From NCBI GenBank assembly GCA_026386995.1, contig JAPLMO010000410.1, forward strand, positions 1 to 5,360: DNA of 5,360 nucleotides, given 5' to 3'. How positions within the stretch are numbered: position 1 is the stretch's first letter; every line of letters begins with the position of its first letter. A program made the translations under genes and the position numbers. Shown in pieces: positions 1 to 5,360 of the stretch. This DNA comes from Planctomycetota bacterium (GTDB lineage Bacteria > Planctomycetota > Phycisphaerae > FEN-1346). The notes below the pieces were generated by a model, which ran no database searches, was not told the DNA's origin, and saw nothing but the letters and a program-made list of their open reading frames with translations.

Positions 1-92
1 TGGACGCCGGTGGCGTCAATAACGTCGCGGGCGACGGCGGCGAGGTCCGGCCCCGTGCCGTCGCCCAGGATTAAAGTAACATCGTACGCCAT
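1..92 (-). CDS. Isocitrate/isopropylmalate dehydrogenase family protein, N-terminal 30 residues (cut by window edge)
   Basis: Reading leftward from ATG at 92, the frame encodes a start resembling MAYDVTLILGDGTGP, followed by a helix ending near DVIDATGV. This is the conserved N-terminus of the NAD(P)-dependent beta-decarboxylating dehydrogenases (isocitrate and 3-isopropylmalate dehydrogenases), where a first beta strand leads into a GDGxGPE-like turn. Two positions differ from the usual form: Leu replaces Pro before GDG, and Asp replaces Glu after GP. The Thr in GDGTGP seems commoner in NAD-type isocitrate dehydrogenases, but 30 residues cannot separate the subfamilies (isocitrate, isopropylmalate, homoisocitrate, tartrate), so no symbol is given. 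The start is supported by an AGGAAGG Shine-Dalgarno sequence five bases upstream. The gene lies 73 bases downstream of the HAD hydrolase on the same strand and could be co-transcribed or separately controlled. The catalytic and substrate-binding residues lie outside the window. Confidence 0.85.
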   Translation of the reverse strand, partial: MAYDVTLILGDGTGPDLAAVARDVIDATGV

Positions 93-97
93 GATGC

Positions 98-113
98 CCT
101 TCCTCAGAGGAAG
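98..113 (-). promoter_or_regulatory. Shine-Dalgarno site embedded in an inverted repeat upstream of the dehydrogenase
   Basis: On the minus strand, AGGAAGG (98-104) lies five bases before the ATG at 92 and fixes the dehydrogenase start. It forms one half of a perfect inverted repeat, CTTCCTC-T-GAGGAAG (99-113). In RNA this could form a short hairpin of about five pairs that hides the ribosome site. In DNA the 15-base palindrome could be a repressor operator. The sequence alone cannot distinguish these from chance. Confidence 0.5.
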
Positions 114-165
114 CAGAGTCAGCGGGCAAGAAACCGCGGTATGGTAAGAGCCGGGGGGTGAAGAT

Positions 166-909
166 TCAATCCTTTTTGCCGGGGCCGGGCAGGCGGTCGA
201 GCAGTTCGGTCAGCGATTCGACGCAGATGTCGGCGGGCGGATCGACTTTGGGATCGGCCGGACTGTGGCGGCGGATGAAGGCGGTCCGCATGCCGACGCC
301 GGCGGCGCCGGCCACGTCGGTCCGGGGGTCGTTGCCCACAAAGAGGGTCCTTGCGGCCGGGACCCCGATCCGCCCCAGGGCCACCTCGAAAATCCGCCGG
401 TCGGGCTTCTGGAACCCGACCACCGAACTGAAACACCGCACGGGAAAATGCGGCGCCAAGCGAAACCGCTCCACCTGCGACTCCCACAGGTACTCCGGCG
501 TGCCCCAGGGCGTGTTGGACACAAGGCCCAGCCGGTAGCCGCGCGTCTGGAGGGCCAGAATCACGGGCATGGCGTCGTCGTAAAGGCGGCTCTCGGCCAG
601 GAGCGGCCGCGCGCAGGCCTCGGCCATGCGGGGCAGGGAGCGGCCGCTCAGGCCCCGGACCATCCGCCTGAGCGCCAGCATGATGCGGTGGACGGGCGGC
701 GTTCCGGGGGCGGGGTTTGGCCGCCGGGCGGCAGCCTGGGGAGGGTCCGGAACCGCGGTGACCGGCGGCGGTTGCTCGCGCTCGGGCCGCACAACGTAAG
801 CGTATACGCCCTCGATGCAGCGGGCGGCGGCCTGGGGCCAACTGGGCGCAGGGTAATCGACGAGCGTGCCGCCCAGGTCGAACAGGACCGCCTCGATCTC
901 GGAAAACAC
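166..909 (-). CDS. HAD-superfamily hydrolase
   Basis: This is a 247-residue haloacid dehalogenase-like hydrolase, probably a cytoplasmic phosphatase of unknown substrate. All four HAD motifs are visible (numbered from the GTG start at 909). Motif I is VLFDLGGTLVD with nucleophile D11. Motif II is LVSNT with S131, motif III is the lysine of FQKPDRRIF (K168), and motif IV is VGNDPRTD with D194 and D198. The region between motifs I and II (about residues 20-125) fits a C1 cap but includes a low-complexity Pro/Ala/Arg stretch near residues 44-72. The usual second aspartate of motif I (DxD, the general acid/base) is Gly13; DLGGT variants are known in the superfamily, and catalysis may differ. I prefer GTG at 909, with G-rich sequence eight bases upstream, because motif I then lies ten residues from the N-terminus. 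An in-frame ATG at 975 would add 22 residues unlike the family, without a good ribosome site. A TATACC box at 948-953 could be a weak -10 element. The gene follows the DUF1571 gene after a palindromic repeat. Confidence 0.87.
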   Translation of the reverse strand: MFSEIEAVLFDLGGTLVDYPAPSWPQAAARCIEGVYAYVVRPEREQPPPVTAVPDPPQAAARRPNPAPGTPPVHRIMLALRRMVRGLSGRSLPRMAEACARPLLAESRLYDDAMPVILALQTRGYRLGLVSNTPWGTPEYLWESQVERFRLAPHFPVRCFSSVVGFQKPDRRIFEVALGRIGVPAARTLFVGNDPRTDVAGAAGVGMRTAFIRRHSPADPKVDPPADICVESLTELLDRLPGPGKKD

Positions 910-986
910 CAGGACATCCCCCGCGCACGGCGCCGTGTCTGACCGCTGGTATAGTGCGTTACTCAGATTACACATTATCCAAGACG

Positions 987-1072
987 CCGGGTGCCACGGC
1001 TGCGCTGTTTGCAGCCGTGCTCTGCGTCCAGCGGCGGCACTGTTGCTGAACGGCGCAACCGTGGCACCCCGG
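987..1072. repeat. REP-like imperfect palindromic element
   Basis: The outer arms GGGTGCCACGG (989-999) and CCGTGGCACCC (1059-1069) are a perfect 11-base inverted repeat. Extended inward to 1007 and 1051, 17 of 19 positions pair, and outward they continue with one bulge to 987 and 1072. A second perfect hairpin is nested on the left: CACGGCTGC (995-1003), a seven-base loop, and GCAGCCGTG (1011-1019). The element fills the gap between the DUF1571 stop codon (1081) and the HAD gene. It has no T-run, so it is not a standard intrinsic terminator. Its size, nested hairpins and intergenic site fit REP/BIME-type dispersed repeats mobilised by RAYT (Y1) transposases, but no second copy is present in this window. 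Confidence 0.6.
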
Positions 1073-1080
1073 CCGGACCG

Positions 1081-1932
1081 CTAGAACACCCGGAAACAGT
1101 AATCGCGATTATCGACGTCGAAATCCGCATCCTTGAGGCCGGGATTGATCACCACATCCGTGTAGATATACTGGCTCAGGAGCGTGCCGTCCCAGTCGTA
1201 GGCGTCGGTGCGCACGCAGGTGAGGAACTGCTGGTCGATGTAGATGATCAGGACCGGGCACGGATAGTCGTTCTTGTTCGGAAGGACCCGCTTGAAGACG
1301 TAGGCCGGCCGGTCGCCGAGGTCCCGCATCCCCTCGAAGGTCAGCGTAAGGTCGCCGTTGGCCTTGGCCTTCTCGCATTGCGGGGTGACCAGCCGCAGCA
1401 TGTTGGCCATGCCGGCGAAAGTGAGCGGGCGGCGGCTGTGCTTCAGGGCCAGTTTGCTCGTCGGCTCGATCATAACTTTCTTGAACAGGACACCCAGTAA
1501 GCCGGACGGATGGGCGGCAACCTTGCCGTCGTTCTGGCCCTCGACGTAGATGGCCTCCTGGCCGGCGCTGACGTCGCCGGTCCATTTTATGTAGAGGCTG
1601 AAGGCCTTGGCCCTGAACTTCATCTGCATCGTTTCGGTCTTCTGCAACGCGCCGCCGATCTTCTCCTGCTTCTGGAACTGGCAGGTGTACTCGCCCACGC
1701 GTTCGTCGCACCACCGCAATGCCTTGCGAAGGAACTCCAGCGGGTCGCTGGCGGCCAGTTTCTGCATCTCCTCGGGGCTGTCGGGGAAGACGGCCCGCTT
1801 GGCCCCCTCGGAGAGGACCGGCGCGGGCGCCGCTTCGGCCTGTGCCGCAGGCATGCCCGCCCAGGCAAGCCACACCAGGGCCACGCAGGAACCCGCGGCG
1901 AACAACCGACGCATCATGTGCGACATAGCCAT
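1081..1932 (-). CDS. DUF1571 family exported protein
   Basis: This is a 283-residue protein of unknown function. Counting from ATG at 1932, residues 1-32 form a signal peptide: Met/Arg-rich start, hydrophobic core rich in Ala, Val, Leu and Trp, and a likely cleavage after AQA. The mature part contains segments I recognise as typical of DUF1571: DPLEFLRKALRWCDERVGEY (about residues 63-82), then CQFQKQEKI, a KFRAKAFSLYIKW strand (about 105-117), and HSRRPLTFAGMANML (about 165-179). It is rich in alternating beta-strand pattern; a LolA-like fold is possible but is my inference. The family occurs mostly in Planctomycetota and acts outside the cytoplasm, but no reaction is known to me. ATG at 1932 has AAGGG eight bases upstream. 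An in-frame GTG at 1941 would instead overlap the methyltransferase stop as GTGA and add three residues. Either start implies co-transcription and probable translational coupling with the methyltransferase. Confidence 0.87.
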   Translation of the reverse strand: MAMSHMMRRLFAAGSCVALVWLAWAGMPAAQAEAAPAPVLSEGAKRAVFPDSPEEMQKLAASDPLEFLRKALRWCDERVGEYTCQFQKQEKIGGALQKTETMQMKFRAKAFSLYIKWTGDVSAGQEAIYVEGQNDGKVAAHPSGLLGVLFKKVMIEPTSKLALKHSRRPLTFAGMANMLRLVTPQCEKAKANGDLTLTFEGMRDLGDRPAYVFKRVLPNKNDYPCPVLIIYIDQQFLTCVRTDAYDWDGTLLSQYIYTDVVINPGLKDADFDVDNRDYCFRVF

Positions 1933-1937
1933 CCACT

Positions 1938-2627
1938 TCACCCTTGGCCCGCTATGGGGGCCTCCTCAGTCGGGACAACCCCTATCGTCAAGAGAATCGG
2001 AAACAGCGAATACGTGCGACGTTGCTTCACGTTGCAGAACCCCGCGTTCTTGAACATGGCCCGCATGTCGTGCGATTCACGGTGCCAGACGGAGCCGCCT
2101 TCGACCCGCGTGATGATGAAATCGTACAGGATGCGCCCGATAAACTGGTCCGGCCAGCCGTCCAGCAGGAGCAGCCGCCCGCCCGGCCGCAGGACGCGGC
2201 GCATCTCGCAGACCACCTTGGCCTGGTGCGGATAGTGGTGGAACGAGTTCGCGCAGGTCACCACGTCGAGCGAGCCGGATGCAAAGGGGAGGTGCTCGCT
2301 GTCGCCCGCGGTCACCGACACGGCCCCCTCAAGTTCAACGGTGGCGGCCTTGGCGCGGGCCTGGTGGACCATCGGCTCGCACAGGTCCAGGGCAAAAACG
2401 GTCCAGCCGCGGTCGGCAAGGCGCGCGGCAAACTCGCCCGTGCCGCAGCCGATGTCCAGGGCGCAGCCGGGAGGAACCTCCCTGAGTTCCTTCAGGAGCA
2501 GGGTGTGCGACGGCTCAAACAAGAAGTGGTTCAGCCAGTGGCGGTCGTACGTGTCCGCCCACGCGCTGAACTGCGCATGCGCTTTTCGTTTGAACCGGCG
2601 CTCACGCCGGGTCGGTTCAGGTGACAT
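1938..2627 (-). CDS. Class I SAM-dependent methyltransferase (Methyltransf_11 / UbiE-like)
   Basis: This 229-residue cytoplasmic enzyme should transfer a methyl group from S-adenosylmethionine to an unidentified acceptor. The Rossmann-fold signatures appear in order: motif I LDIGCGTGEF (residues 57-66) binds SAM; the acidic residue ending strand beta-2 is D81 in ALDLCEPMV; the adenine-side motif is GDSEHLPF (108-115); then DVVTCANSFHH (121-131), and RRVLRPGGRLLLLDG (143-157) corresponds to strand beta-5 and its turn. An Arg/Lys-rich N-terminus precedes AWADTYDRHW, a segment often seen in UbiE/COQ5-like enzymes. The C-terminal 60 residues are the variable substrate region. No motif assigns it to menaquinone or ubiquinone synthesis, so no symbol is given. 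The ATG at 2627 has a GAGG ribosome site only three bases upstream, which is close. It is the first gene of the minus-strand group and diverges from the LysE-type exporter. Confidence 0.9.
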   Translation of the reverse strand: MSPEPTRRERRFKRKAHAQFSAWADTYDRHWLNHFLFEPSHTLLLKELREVPPGCALDIGCGTGEFAARLADRGWTVFALDLCEPMVHQARAKAATVELEGAVSVTAGDSEHLPFASGSLDVVTCANSFHHYPHQAKVVCEMRRVLRPGGRLLLLDGWPDQFIGRILYDFIITRVEGGSVWHRESHDMRAMFKNAGFCNVKQRRTYSLFPILLTIGVVPTEEAPIAGQG

Positions 2628-2640
2628 AATCCTCGCTCGC

Positions 2641-2683
2641 GAACGCTCCGCGCGATAACATCGGCGTTCTGAGAATACATTCT
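2641..2683. promoter_or_regulatory. Divergent intergenic region with small inverted repeats (possible operator)
   Basis: The 114 bases between the divergent methyltransferase and LysE-type genes hold overlapping symmetries. GAACGC (2641-2646) pairs with GCGTTC (2664-2669). TTCT-G-AGAA lies at 2667-2675 and AGAAT-AC-ATTCT at 2672-2683. The 2667-2703 stretch is the most AT-rich part of the region and is where promoters for both genes would be expected. I could not find a convincing -35/-10 pair on either strand. The AGAATACATTCT dyad is a plausible site for a dimeric regulator, but this is inference from symmetry only. Confidence 0.3.
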
Positions 2684-2741
2684 ATAGCCCAGGCCGAAAA
2701 AAAGGAAGCGCGGGAACCGGGACTTTAGGGACCGCCTGCTT

Positions 2742-3461
2742 GTGGAACACGAAACCTTTGACATTCTGACGCTCGCCGGCCTTGCGGCCGGGAGTTTCGT
2801 CCTGGCGCTATCGGGGGCCTTGGCGCCCGGACCGACGTTTTTTGTGACCATCGCGGGGAGCCGCCGGCGGGGGTTCTGGTTTGGCCCCCTGGTCGTGCTG
2901 GGCCACGCGCTGGCGGAGTTGCCCGTTGTGGCGCTGCTCCTCTGGTGGGCGTCGACGGTGCTTGGGAATCATTATGTACTGGCCGCCATCGGGGGTGTCG
3001 GGGCCGTGGCGCTGGTCTGGATGGGCATCGGCATGGTCCGCCAAGCCCGCCGGCCGCCGGAGGAATTGCCCGAGCCCGCAGCCGGCGGGCCTGCGCCGGC
3101 GCCGCCGGCAGGGGGGCGCTACAGGATCTTCATCGAGGCCGTTCCGGCGGGTTTCCTGACGAGCATCGGCAACCCCTACTGGCACCTCTGGTGGGTGACC
3201 TGCCCGACGTACCTCCTGGCGAGCGCGGCGGCCCAGGGCTGGCCCGGGGTCGCGGCGTTCTTTATTGGCCACATTGCGGCGGACCTCGCCTGGCTCAGTG
3301 CGACCTCGCTGGCCGTGTCGAGCGGCCGGCGGCTGCTAGCGGGGCGGCTTTACACGGGGCTCCTGGTGTGCTGCGCCGTGGTCCTCTTTGTGATGGCGGG
3401 ATTTTTCCTGAAACTGGCCGTCGAGTCGGCCTTCGGCTGGACCCTGCCGCGTGTTGTTTGA
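2742..3461 (+). CDS. LysE family translocator (amino-acid exporter-like membrane protein)
   Basis: This 239-residue inner-membrane protein belongs to the LysE/RhtB superfamily, whose characterised members export amino acids or related small solutes using ion gradients. The family signature sits in the first hydrophobic segment and the loop after it: SGALAPGPTFFVTIAGSRRR (about residues 24-43), then a conserved Gly-rich second helix with LGHALAEL. Predicted membrane segments are near residues 9-33, 45-69, 74-98, 128-158, 160-186 and 203-227, giving the six usual helices. A second family mark is GNPYWHLWW (about 142-150) at the start of the fourth helix region. The cytoplasmic loop at about 100-125 is unusually rich in Pro, Ala and Gly. 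The substrate cannot be told from sequence. GTG at 2742 is the only reasonable start before an upstream in-frame TAG at 2685; a weak AGGG lies 11 bases upstream. It is divergent from the methyltransferase and 155 bases ahead of thrS. Confidence 0.92.
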   Translation: MEHETFDILTLAGLAAGSFVLALSGALAPGPTFFVTIAGSRRRGFWFGPLVVLGHALAELPVVALLLWWASTVLGNHYVLAAIGGVGAVALVWMGIGMVRQARRPPEELPEPAAGGPAPAPPAGGRYRIFIEAVPAGFLTSIGNPYWHLWWVTCPTYLLASAAAQGWPGVAAFFIGHIAADLAWLSATSLAVSSGRRLLAGRLYTGLLVCCAVVLFVMAGFFLKLAVESAFGWTLPRVV

Positions 3462-3474
3462 GGGTGTTGTTTGA
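3451..3474 (+). repeat. Tandem direct repeat (two 11-base copies, period 13) across the LysE-type stop codon
   Basis: GTGTTGTTTGA occurs at 3451-3461 and again at 3464-3474, separated by GG. The first copy contains the gene's last codons and its TGA stop; the second lies just after it. The pattern fits a small replication-slippage duplication. It leaves the reading frame intact because the stop is in the first copy. No function is implied. Confidence 0.7.
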
Positions 3475-3483
3475 ATGTCGGGC

Positions 3484-3511
3484 TTGACACCCCGGCGAAT
3501 TCTATTATGAT
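3484..3511 (+). promoter_or_regulatory. Sigma-70-type promoter of thrS
   Basis: A perfect -35 hexamer TTGACA (3484-3489) is followed after 16 bases by TATGAT (3506-3511), a five-of-six match to the -10 consensus. Transcription should begin near 3518, giving a thrS leader of about 99 bases. The element stands in the AT-richer part of the gap after the LysE-type gene, so thrS is probably transcribed independently of it. Confidence 0.8.
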
Positions 3512-3562
3512 TGCAGAGTATAAACTAACCCGGCATCCTTGATAACCGAACCTCGGAACAGT

Positions 3563-3616
3563 GGAGGGTGAACGCCCGGTCGGCCGCAAGCAGGCCCGGC
3601 CGGGCCCAGACACGCG
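3563..3616 (+). promoter_or_regulatory. thrS leader: distal Shine-Dalgarno-like sequence plus strong hairpin before the start codon
   Basis: GGAGGGTGA (3563-3571) closely resembles an extended Shine-Dalgarno sequence but lies about 50 bases before the thrS ATG. Between them GCCCGGTCGGCC (3574-3585) can pair with GGCCCGGCCGGGC (3593-3605). This makes 12 pairs including one G-U, with one bulged C (3595) and a seven-base loop GCAAGCA. The last 11 bases before ATG contain no ribosome site of their own. If the hairpin forms, the GGAGGG end is brought to about 16 unpaired bases from the ATG. There is no T-run, so this is not an intrinsic terminator. The layout recalls the interrupted ribosome-binding site known for E. 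coli thrS, although there the hairpin lies upstream of the Shine-Dalgarno. A regulatory role is inference. Confidence 0.5.
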
Positions 3617-5360
3617 ATGCCTACGGTCAAACTTCCGGACGGTAAGACAATGGAAGTGGCAGCCGGGGCGAGCGTCGCTGATGTGGCCAACCAAATAGGT
3701 TCAGGCCTGGCTCGTGCAGCAGTCGCTGCCAGGCTGAACGGCAAGTTGGTGGATCTTTCGGCCGTCCTGGCGGGCAGCGGCCCGTACGAGGTCGAGATCC
3801 TGACCGACAAAAGCGACGAGGCCCTCCGGATTCTGCGCCATTCCACCGCTCACGCCATGGCTGCCGCCGTGCGCCGAGTGTACGGCGACGGCGTCAAGTT
3901 CGGCATCGGCCCGGCCATCGAAGACGGGTTCTACTACGACTTTGACCTGCCTCAGCGGATTACCGACGAGGACCTGGCTCGCATCGAGGCCGAAATGGCC
4001 AAGATCGTCGCCGCGGCCGCGCCTTTTGTGCGCGAGGAAGTGTCGCTGGAGGCCGCCACGGCCCTGATGCAGTCCGCAGGCCAGACCTACAAGGTCGAAC
4101 TTCTCCACGACATCGCGGCCGGACGCCTGGCCGACGGCGACGACACCGTCCACGCCGAGGCCAAGCCCGCCCCCGAGCGCCCCGGGACCGTAACGCTTTA
4201 CCGGACGGCCGACTTCGTCGACCTCTGCCGCGGGCCGCACGTCCCGAGCGCCGCCAAGGTCCCCGCCTTCAAGTTGTTGAGCGTGGCGGGGAGTTACTGG
4301 CGCGGGGACTCGACGCGGCCGATGCTCCAGCGCATCTACGGCACCGCGTTCTTCTCGAAGAAGATCCTCGAGCCGCACCTGGCGCAGGTCGAAGAGGCCA
4401 AGAAGCGCGACCATCGGCGGATCGGCAAGGACCTGGACCTCTTCAGTGTCCACGACGAGGGGCCGGGCGTCGCCTTCATGCATCCCAACCGCATGATTAT
4501 TCTGAACGAGATGCTGGACTTCTGGCGGCAGGTGCACCGCGAGGCCGGCTACGTCGAGGTCCGAACGCCGATCATCCTGAGCGAGGCCCTTTGGCACCGC
4601 AGCGGTCACTGGGACAATTACCGCGAGGCGATGTACTTCACCCAGATCGACGAGGGCCAGTACGCCGTCAAGCCGATGAACTGCCCAGGCGGCCTGCTGA
4701 TCTACCTGAACGAGCCGCACTCGTATCGCGGCATGCCTATCCGGATGGCGGAACTGGGCCTGGTGCACCGCCACGAGAAGTCGGGCGTGCTGCACGGCCT
4801 CTTGCGCGTGCGGCAGTTCACGCAGGACGATGCGCACATTTTCTGCCTGCCCGAGCAACTGCGCGACGAAGTCATCGGCGTCATCGACATCACCGACCGC
4901 ATCTACAAGGCGTTCGGGTTCGAGGACGTGCGGGTGGAACTGGCGACCCGCCCGGAGAAGTCCATCGGCACCGATGAGATGTGGGAGCACGCCACCGGCG
5001 CGCTGGTGCAGGCGATGGAGGCGCGCGGCATAAAGTTCAAGATGAACGAGGGGGAAGGGGCCTTCTACGCCCCGAAAATCGAGTACCACATCCGCGACTG
5101 CCTGGGCCGCTCGTGGCAGTGCGGGACCATCCAGGTCGACCTGGCGATGCCGGAGCGGTTCAACCTGACGTACGTGGGAGCCGATAATAAGGAACACCGG
5201 CCGGCGATGATCCACCGGGCGATCCTGGGGAGCATCGAGCGGTTCATGGGCATCCTGATCGAGCACTACGGCGGGGACTTCCCGCTGTGGCTGGCGCCGG
5301 TCCAGGCGGCCGTGCTGCCGGTGAGCGACCGCTTCAACGCCTACGCCGAGAAGACGGCGG
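3617..5360 (+). CDS. thrS: Threonine--tRNA ligase (ThrRS), C-terminus beyond the window
   Basis: This cytoplasmic enzyme charges tRNA(Thr) with threonine using ATP and edits mischarged seryl-tRNA. The window holds 581 codons with no stop; only most of the C-terminal anticodon-binding domain is missing. A TGS domain starts at once (MPTVKLPDGK, residues 1 to about 62). The editing domain follows, with HSTAH (H75, H79) and CRGPH (C204, H208), the four conserved editing-site residues. The class II core runs from about residue 265 to 556. Motif 2 is HRHEKSG...RVRQFTQDDAH, with R385 aligned to the catalytic Arg363 of the E. coli enzyme. The zinc ligands C356, H407 and H533 align with E. coli C334, H385 and H511 at a constant offset of 22. 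Numbering shows about 20 extra residues within the editing domain relative to E. coli. The ATG at 3617 matches the family N-terminus exactly, despite no nearby Shine-Dalgarno. All key residues are intact, so the enzyme should be active. Confidence 0.98.
   Translation, partial: MPTVKLPDGKTMEVAAGASVADVANQIGSGLARAAVAARLNGKLVDLSAVLAGSGPYEVEILTDKSDEALRILRHSTAHAMAAAVRRVYGDGVKFGIGPAIEDGFYYDFDLPQRITDEDLARIEAEMAKIVAAAAPFVREEVSLEAATALMQSAGQTYKVELLHDIAAGRLADGDDTVHAEAKPAPERPGTVTLYRTADFVDLCRGPHVPSAAKVPAFKLLSVAGSYWRGDSTRPMLQRIYGTAFFSKKILEPHLAQVEEAKKRDHRRIGKDLDLFSVHDEGPGVAFMHPNRMIILNEMLDFWRQVHREAGYVEVRTPIILSEALWHRSGHWDNYREAMYFTQIDEGQYAVKPMNCPGGLLIYLNEPHSYRGMPIRMAELGLVHRHEKSGVLHGLLRVRQFTQDDAHIFCLPEQLRDEVIGVIDITDRIYKAFGFEDVRVELATRPEKSIGTDEMWEHATGALVQAMEARGIKFKMNEGEGAFYAPKIEYHIRDCLGRSWQCGTIQVDLAMPERFNLTYVGADNKEHRPAMIHRAILGSIERFMGILIEHYGGDFPLWLAPVQAAVLPVSDRFNAYAEKTA

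Noticed and set aside
265..942. Long plus-strand frame across the HAD hydrolase gene
   Set aside because: It is the complement of a gene with all four HAD motifs and encodes a low-complexity Gly/Ala/Arg/Pro-rich sequence with no family resemblance.
987..1072. Reading the palindromic region as an intrinsic terminator
   Set aside because: The hairpins are strong but no T-run follows on either strand, so I call it a repeat and leave any role in transcript ends open.
1510..2624. Overlapping plus-strand frames opposite the DUF1571 and methyltransferase genes
   Set aside because: Both opposing minus-strand genes carry clear family motifs; the plus-strand translations show none and are typical high-GC shadow frames.
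3563..3605. Possible T-box riboswitch upstream of thrS (AGGGTGAAC slightly resembles the T-box core)
   Set aside because: The match to the T-box core is incomplete, the leader of about 99 bases is too short for a stem I with specifier loop plus antiterminator, and there is no terminator T-run.
3568..3645. Short GTG frame of 25 codons overlapping the thrS start, a possible leader peptide
   Set aside because: The SD-like GGAGG abuts the GTG with no spacing, the peptide has only one Thr codon and no run of Thr codons, and nothing supports translation.
3701..5266. A 521-codon open frame on the minus strand opposite thrS
   Set aside because: It lies wholly antisense to an unmistakable threonyl-tRNA synthetase. 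Its composition, rich in Val, Leu, Arg, His, Asp and Ala, is what the complement of high-GC codons gives. I see no recognisable domain.

Overview
The window is GC-rich, densely coded bacterial chromosome. The best lineage clue is the DUF1571-type secreted protein at 1081-1932, a family found mainly in Planctomycetota. Together with high GC, some GTG starts and weak Shine-Dalgarno sites, this suggests a planctomycete, perhaps Phycisphaerae-like. That placement is an inference from one family and composition, not from a marker gene.

Left half, minus strand (transcribed right to left): a class I SAM-dependent methyltransferase (1938-2627), a DUF1571 exported protein (1081-1932), a HAD-superfamily hydrolase (166-909, or to 975) and the first 30 codons of an isocitrate/isopropylmalate dehydrogenase family gene (1-92, cut by the window edge). 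The first two genes almost touch and are probably co-transcribed. The HAD gene is separated from them by a roughly 85-base imperfect palindrome that looks like a REP-type dispersed repeat. The dehydrogenase has its own Shine-Dalgarno site, which lies inside a perfect 7-base inverted repeat.

Right half, plus strand: a LysE-family membrane exporter (2742-3461) diverges from the methyltransferase across a 114-base region carrying small palindromes. It is followed by threonyl-tRNA synthetase thrS (3617 to beyond the window end). The thrS gene has a clear sigma-70-type promoter (TTGACA, 16 bases, TATGAT) and an approximately 100-base leader. In that leader a strong GGAGGG Shine-Dalgarno-like sequence is separated from the start codon by a 12-pair hairpin.

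No single pathway links the genes: they look like ordinary housekeeping and accessory chromosomal genes. I see no phage, transposase, CRISPR, toxin-antitoxin or biosynthetic cluster. The observations most worth checking are the thrS leader structure and the REP-like palindrome. I do not see convincing evidence for a new multi-gene system.
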